From NCBI GenBank assembly GCA_003509785.1, contig DOMY01000287.1:18352-27030 (forward strand): a stretch of DNA of 8,679 bases, given 5' to 3'. The DNA is from Gemmobacter sp. (GTDB taxonomy: Bacteria > Pseudomonadota > Alphaproteobacteria > Rhodobacterales > Rhodobacteraceae). The position numbers were made by a program, and so were the translations under genes. The notes under the pieces were generated by a model. The model was not told the origin of the DNA and ran no database searches. It saw nothing but the letters and a program-made list of their open reading frames with translations. Of the stretch, positions 5,565 to 8,679 are shown one piece after another (position 1 is the first letter of the stretch; every line of letters begins with the position of its first letter).

Positions 5565-6032
5565 TCATGGGGCACCGGCCTCCAGACGGCTACGGTCAGA
5601 TTGTGCTGCGCGAATGCGGTCGGGCCAGGTTGACTTTATGTAGTCAAGGACGGCCTCGATATCGTCCGCCGTCAGTTCATCCCCAAAGCTAGGCATGCCG
5701 GAGGTGAAGTCCACGCCCATGTCGTCCAGCACCGCCTGCCCACCGCGACGGATGTAGTCAAGCAGCATGGCATCGCCATGGTGCCAGGTGTGGCCGGTCT
5801 CGTCGTGGGGCGGGGCGGGATAGGTGCCGTCCTCCTTCGCCGACTGCCAGTCCGGTTGCCCTTCCAGATTGGCACCGTGACAGGAGGCGCAATTTGTGTC
5901 GTAAAGTTTTCGACCCCTTTCCAGATCTGGACTGTTGTGAAAAAAAGCATTTGCCTGGGGTGCCGACAGCACATGTGCCGCTGCGGCAAACATCTGCGCC
6001 GACCTGCGAAGTGTTCGCACAACTGCCCTCAT
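5565..6032 (-). CDS. Small class I cytochrome c
   Basis: A protein of 155 residues. The signal peptide (MRAVVRTLRR, then a hydrophobic stretch to about 24, cleavage after ANA near 29) directs it to the periplasm. The heme motif CASCH sits at 48-52 in the context RGRKLYDTNCASCHGANLEG, and GMPSF at 112-116 supplies the probable axial Met113, so it is a single-heme class I electron carrier. Two further His-containing blocks (PPHDETGHTWHHGD, 74-87) are typical of a group of small soluble cytochromes annotated only as c-type. The ATG at 6030-6032 overlaps the mrdA TGA by four bases and lacks a well-spaced ribosome-binding site, so translation is probably coupled to mrdA. A longer frame reaching 6305 is an antiparallel-free artefact inside mrdA and lacks signal character. 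A cytochrome gene at this place, rather than rodA, is unusual. The electron partner is unknown. Confidence 0.92.
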   Translation of the reverse strand: MRAVVRTLRRSAQMFAAAAHVLSAPQANAFFHNSPDLERGRKLYDTNCASCHGANLEGQPDWQSAKEDGTYPAPPHDETGHTWHHGDAMLLDYIRRGGQAVLDDMGVDFTSGMPSFGDELTADDIEAVLDYIKSTWPDRIRAAQSDRSRLEAGAP

Positions 6033-7981
6033 GTCCTGCTCACTGCCGTCGGTGTCATGCCATCTGGCGGGAGGATCCGCTCCGACAAGAGGGCCAGATC
6101 TTCCCTTACGCGTCCTCTTTGGGCGGCCGGATAGGCGTCCTCGGGAGGCAAACCGCCGTGCTGCGCAAAAAGCATGATGTCGCGCGCAATTGGCGCTGCG
6201 GCGGTCGACCCACCTCCCCCGTGCTCGACCACGACGGTCACCGCATATCGCGGTGTATCGAAGGGGGCGAAGGCGACGAACAGCGCGTGGTCCCGACGAT
6301 TCCAAGGAAGTTCGTCTTGCGATCGAACTCCGGCAGCACGCTCCGCCGCAGTGATCGAAAAGACCTGACTCGACCCGGTCTTGCCGGCCATCACCTTCGT
6401 CTCATCCGCAATCCGGGAACCATATGCCGTCCCGCGCTCGTGGTTCGAAACCTCATACATTCCCTGCCGAACAATCTGGAGCGCTTCTGCTGAGAGCCCC
6501 AGCTGGGCAGGCACAGGTTCGTCCGGACCGAAACCGCCAAAGGGGCGCACCAGACGCGGTAGCACCGCTGTGCCGGAGGCAAGGCGCGCCGCCATCGTGG
6601 CGAGCTGGATCGGCGAGGCAAGGGTAAAGCCCTGCCCGATCGAGGCGTTGATCGTGTCGCCGATCCGCCATTCCTGGCCATAGCGCTGCTGTTTCCAGGC
6701 CTTGTCGGGCATGACGCCTTCGGTGATGGCCGACATTGGCAGGTCATGCCTTTGGCCCAGACCGAAGACCCGGCCCATTTCGGCAATCTTGTCGATGCCG
6801 ACGCGCTGCGCGATATCGTAGAAATACACGTCACAGCTTTCGGCCAGCGCCGAGTTCAGCGACACGGTGCCATGGCCGCCGCGCTTCCAGCAGTGGAAAC
6901 GACGGGTGCCCACCTCGTAATGGCCGGGGCAATAGACCCCGGTCTGCGGCGTGATGACCCCGGCCTCCAGCGCGGCAAGGGCGGTGATCATCTTGAAGGT
7001 CGACCCCGGAGGATAAGCGCCCTGCACGGATTTATTGGCCAGCGGGCGGTGATCATTGCCGGTCAGCCCGGCATAATCCGTCTGGCTGATGCCCCGCACG
7101 AACAGGTTGGGATCAAAGGACGGGGACGAGGCGATGGCGAGGATATCGCCGGTTTCCACATCTATCGCCACTGCGGCAGCGCTTTCCTCGCCCAGACGCA
7201 CCTGCGCGAAATTCTGCATCTGGGCGTCAATCGTCAGCCGGATGTCTGATCCGGGTACGCCCTCCTGCCGCTCCAGCTCGCGCATGACGCGGCCGACGTG
7301 GTTCACCTCGATCCGCTTCTGGCCTGCACGGCCGCGCAGGCTGTCTTCGGTCCAGCGTTCGACGCCGATCTTTCCGATCTGGAATTTCGGGATCTGCAGC
7401 ACCGGATCGGGGTTTTCCAGCCCTTCCAGATCACGTTCCGACACCGGGCCGACATAGCCCACGATATGGGCAAAATCGGTATCCAGCGGATAGCTGCGGC
7501 TGAGACCGACCTCGGGGGTGACCCCCGGCAGGCTGGGCGCGTTGATGGCGATCTTGGAGAAATTGTCCCAGCTGAGCCGGTCTGCCACGGTGATCGGCAC
7601 GAAGGGCGACCGCCGCTCCACCTCTTTCAGGGTGCGGTCGATCTCTTCGGGGGTAAGCGGCACGATGGCGGCCAGCCGGTTCAGCACCAGCTCTACATCA
7701 CCCGCATCCTCGCGCGTGATGACGACGCGATAGTTCTGTTCATTGCCCGCGATCAACTTGCCGTTGCGATCCTGAATCAGGCCACGGGCGGGCGGGATCA
7801 GGCGGATGTTGATCCGGTTTTCTTCGGCCAGCAGACGGAATTCTTCGGCCTGATCGACCTGAAGATAGCGCATCCTGGCGCCCAGCACCGCCACGAACCC
7901 GGCCATGGCGCCACCCATCAGCAAGGCCCGGCGCCGGATCTTGCGGACGCTTTCTTCGGTATCGCGTTGTGTGCGTCTCAT
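6029..7981 (-). CDS. mrdA: Penicillin-binding protein 2, peptidoglycan transpeptidase of the elongasome
   Basis: A class B PBP of 650 residues that crosslinks peptidoglycan during lateral wall growth together with RodA and the MreBCD scaffold. A membrane anchor lies at about 18-35, and the dimerisation/pedestal domain follows (RGLIQDRNGKLIAGN at 66-80). The transpeptidase has SxxK as STFK at 327-330 (nucleophile S327), SCD at 382-384 in place of the SxN motif, as is usual in PBP2, and KTG at 534-536. The ATG at 7979-7981 overlaps the mreD stop by four bases and has GGGA eight bases upstream; an in-frame extension to 8194 runs inside mreD and is rejected. Codon use changes around codon 470: codons 321-470 contain no GGA, CGA, ACA or GTT, while codons 471-650 contain 13 of them plus CTA, AGA and AGG. 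This suggests a mosaic 3' end. The protein looks complete and functional. Confidence 0.96.
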   Translation of the reverse strand: MRRTQRDTEESVRKIRRRALLMGGAMAGFVAVLGARMRYLQVDQAEEFRLLAEENRINIRLIPPARGLIQDRNGKLIAGNEQNYRVVITREDAGDVELVLNRLAAIVPLTPEEIDRTLKEVERRSPFVPITVADRLSWDNFSKIAINAPSLPGVTPEVGLSRSYPLDTDFAHIVGYVGPVSERDLEGLENPDPVLQIPKFQIGKIGVERWTEDSLRGRAGQKRIEVNHVGRVMRELERQEGVPGSDIRLTIDAQMQNFAQVRLGEESAAAVAIDVETGDILAIASSPSFDPNLFVRGISQTDYAGLTGNDHRPLANKSVQGAYPPGSTFKMITALAALEAGVITPQTGVYCPGHYEVGTRRFHCWKRGGHGTVSLNSALAESCDVYFYDIAQRVGIDKIAEMGRVFGLGQRHDLPMSAITEGVMPDKAWKQQRYGQEWRIGDTINASIGQGFTLASPIQLATMAARLASGTAVLPRLVRPFGGFGPDEPVPAQLGLSAEALQIVRQGMYEVSNHERGTAYGSRIADETKVMAGKTGSSQVFSITAAERAAGVRSQDELPWNRRDHALFVAFAPFDTPRYAVTVVVEHGGGGSTAAAPIARDIMLFAQHGGLPPEDAYPAAQRGRVREDLALLSERILPPDGMTPTAVSRT

Positions 7982-8517
7982 AGCCGCCGTCCCATCTCGT
8001 CGACCTCGCCCATCCCCGGCTTGTGAACGCCCAGCGTGACATGGCTGAGCCAGACCACCACCGGATAGAACAGGATCGAGGCCAGCACCTGTGCCAGAGC
8101 ATAGCCAAAGGCCACCTGCGGCAGAAAGGTGACCGCAAGGATCAGCCGGTAGCCCAGAAACATGGCCAGCATCAGTGCCGCCATGAATAGCCATTCTACC
8201 ACAAAACTCAATTCACGGGTCAGTGCGATGCGCGAGCGCAGAAATTCGGTGCCCACCAGCATGAGCGCGGCCCAAAGGCCCGGCGGACGCATCAGCAGCA
8301 GGTCTTCCAGCAGCACCATGGCCACGATCAGCAGGGCGGGCAGGTAATCGGGGCGGCGCAGCAGCCAGGCGAGGATGAGGCACATCAGCAGATCCGGCCC
8401 CGGCAGGGTGCCGGGTAATCCGCCCATGGGCATCAGCCGGATGAAGATGAGGGCCAGCGCCACCGCAACGAAGATCCCCCGGTGCAGCAGGATATCGCGG
8501 CGGAGCGGATCAACCAT
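7978..8517 (-). CDS. mreD: Rod shape-determining protein MreD
   Basis: A 179-residue, strongly hydrophobic protein with about five membrane segments (roughly 14-30, 42-53, 58-76, 106-130 and 135-158) and basic loops. Size, topology and position between mreC and mrdA identify it as MreD, the inner-membrane part of the MreBCD cell-shape complex; sequence conservation in this family is low, so context carries much of the call. The ATG at 8515-8517 lies inside the end of mreC (8-base overlap), and its stop overlaps the mrdA start by four bases, so the three genes are cotranslated. Codon use is strongly C/G-ending, like the first part of mrdA. Confidence 0.92.
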   Translation of the reverse strand: MVDPLRRDILLHRGIFVAVALALIFIRLMPMGGLPGTLPGPDLLMCLILAWLLRRPDYLPALLIVAMVLLEDLLLMRPPGLWAALMLVGTEFLRSRIALTRELSFVVEWLFMAALMLAMFLGYRLILAVTFLPQVAFGYALAQVLASILFYPVVVWLSHVTLGVHKPGMGEVDEMGRRL

Positions 8518-8679
8518 CCTGCCCGGCCTCTGCCGCTTCGGCGTTCACCTCGGCCTCGGGCACGGGGGCCGGGCCATAGGGCTCGGTCGGCACCGGGGCG
8601 GCCACCAGCCCGCCCGGATCGGTGAGCGGTTCCAGATCGTGGCTGCGCAGCACGCGCAGGAACTCCAGCCGTTCATAAT
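8510..8679 (-). CDS. mreC: Rod shape-determining protein MreC, C-terminal fragment (5' end outside window)
   Basis: On the minus strand the frame ending in TGA at 8512-8510 is open to the window edge and encodes 55 residues beginning YERLEFLRVLRSHDLEPLT and ending EAAEAGQDG. The ERL.FLRVLR.H.LEP block matches the end of the folded MreC core as found in Rhodobacterales. After it comes a proline/alanine/glutamate-rich tail of about 35 residues. MreC is the periplasmic scaffold protein that links MreB to PBP2. The stop lies inside mreD, an 8-base overlap that indicates a tight operon. Most of the gene is outside the window. Confidence 0.85.
   Translation of the reverse strand, partial: YERLEFLRVLRSHDLEPLTDPGGLVAAPVPTEPYGPAPVPEAEVNAEAAEAGQDG

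Noticed and set aside
5465..5575. GTG-started extension of the DsbA-like gene
   Set aside because: The added residues have no family similarity and the internal ATG at 5464 gives a proper signal peptide with a well-placed ribosome-binding site.
6033..6305. N-terminal extension of the cytochrome c frame
   Set aside because: It overlaps mrdA in another frame, is rich in Arg, and would bury the signal peptide that starts cleanly at 6032.
5894..6493. Plus-strand open frame spanning the cytochrome/mrdA junction
   Set aside because: It is antisense to two confident genes, with no recognisable family and biased composition.
7298..8026. Plus-strand open frame (242 codons) opposite mrdA/mreD
   Set aside because: It is antisense to recognisable PBP2 and MreD sequence and has no domain, signal or ribosome-binding site of its own.
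1..8679. Transposase, integrase, tRNA attachment site, CRISPR array or RNA gene
   Set aside because: No such gene, direct-repeat array or tRNA-like cloverleaf was recognised on either strand, so the proposed transfer rests on codon use and gene order only.

Overview
The window looks like chromosomal or chromosome-derived DNA of an alphaproteobacterium, most likely a Rhodobacterales member (Paracoccus/Rhodobacter type). The evidence is high GC, strong C/G third-position bias in the right-hand genes, the gene order mreC-mreD-mrdA, and protein families typical of that group. I name no species. The left two thirds (1-6030) is a periplasmic copper and thiol-redox accessory region. The right third (6029-8679) is the cell-elongation operon.

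Layout from left to right. A DUF411 protein is cut off at the left edge (+). Next is a minus-strand unit, read right to left: a small secreted Met/His/Cys protein (2647-2291), a Tat-exported multicopper oxidase with a methionine-rich loop (2224-749), an intrinsic terminator (743-705), and a TlpA-like thioredoxin (690-169). From a shared intergenic region at 2648-2834 diverges a plus-strand pair: a lipoprotein resembling permuted papain/DUF4105 proteins (2835-3446) and a second complete DUF411 protein (3545-4012). These converge on a minus-strand pair coupled by ATGA: a ScsC/DsbA-like thioredoxin (5464-4736) and a short protein resembling a type-1 periplasmic binding protein (4739-4086). Further right on the minus strand lie a small class I cytochrome c (6032-5565), mrdA/PBP2 (7981-6029), mreD (8517-7978) and the 3' end of mreC (8679-8510). 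The mre genes and the cytochrome overlap one another by 4-8 nt.

Nearly every accessory product has an export signal. Several carry copper- or thiol-type motifs (CPCC, CQQHC, WCPPC, CPYC, CASCH, and the type 1/2/3 copper ligands). A reasonable reading is a periplasmic copper-handling module: the oxidase detoxifies Cu(I), the DUF411 and small Met/Cys proteins bind metal, and the thioredoxins repair or protect thiols. No copper ATPase, copper sensor gene, transposase, integrase, RNA gene or CRISPR array is visible.

The most interesting signal is at the boundary. Codon use inside mrdA changes at about codon 470 (near 6450-6570) from the strongly biased style of mreD to a looser style. The cytochrome c gene then overlaps the mrdA stop, where related bacteria usually carry rodA. 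This suggests that a foreign segment, carrying its own mrdA 3' end, recombined into the elongation operon and kept PBP2 intact.
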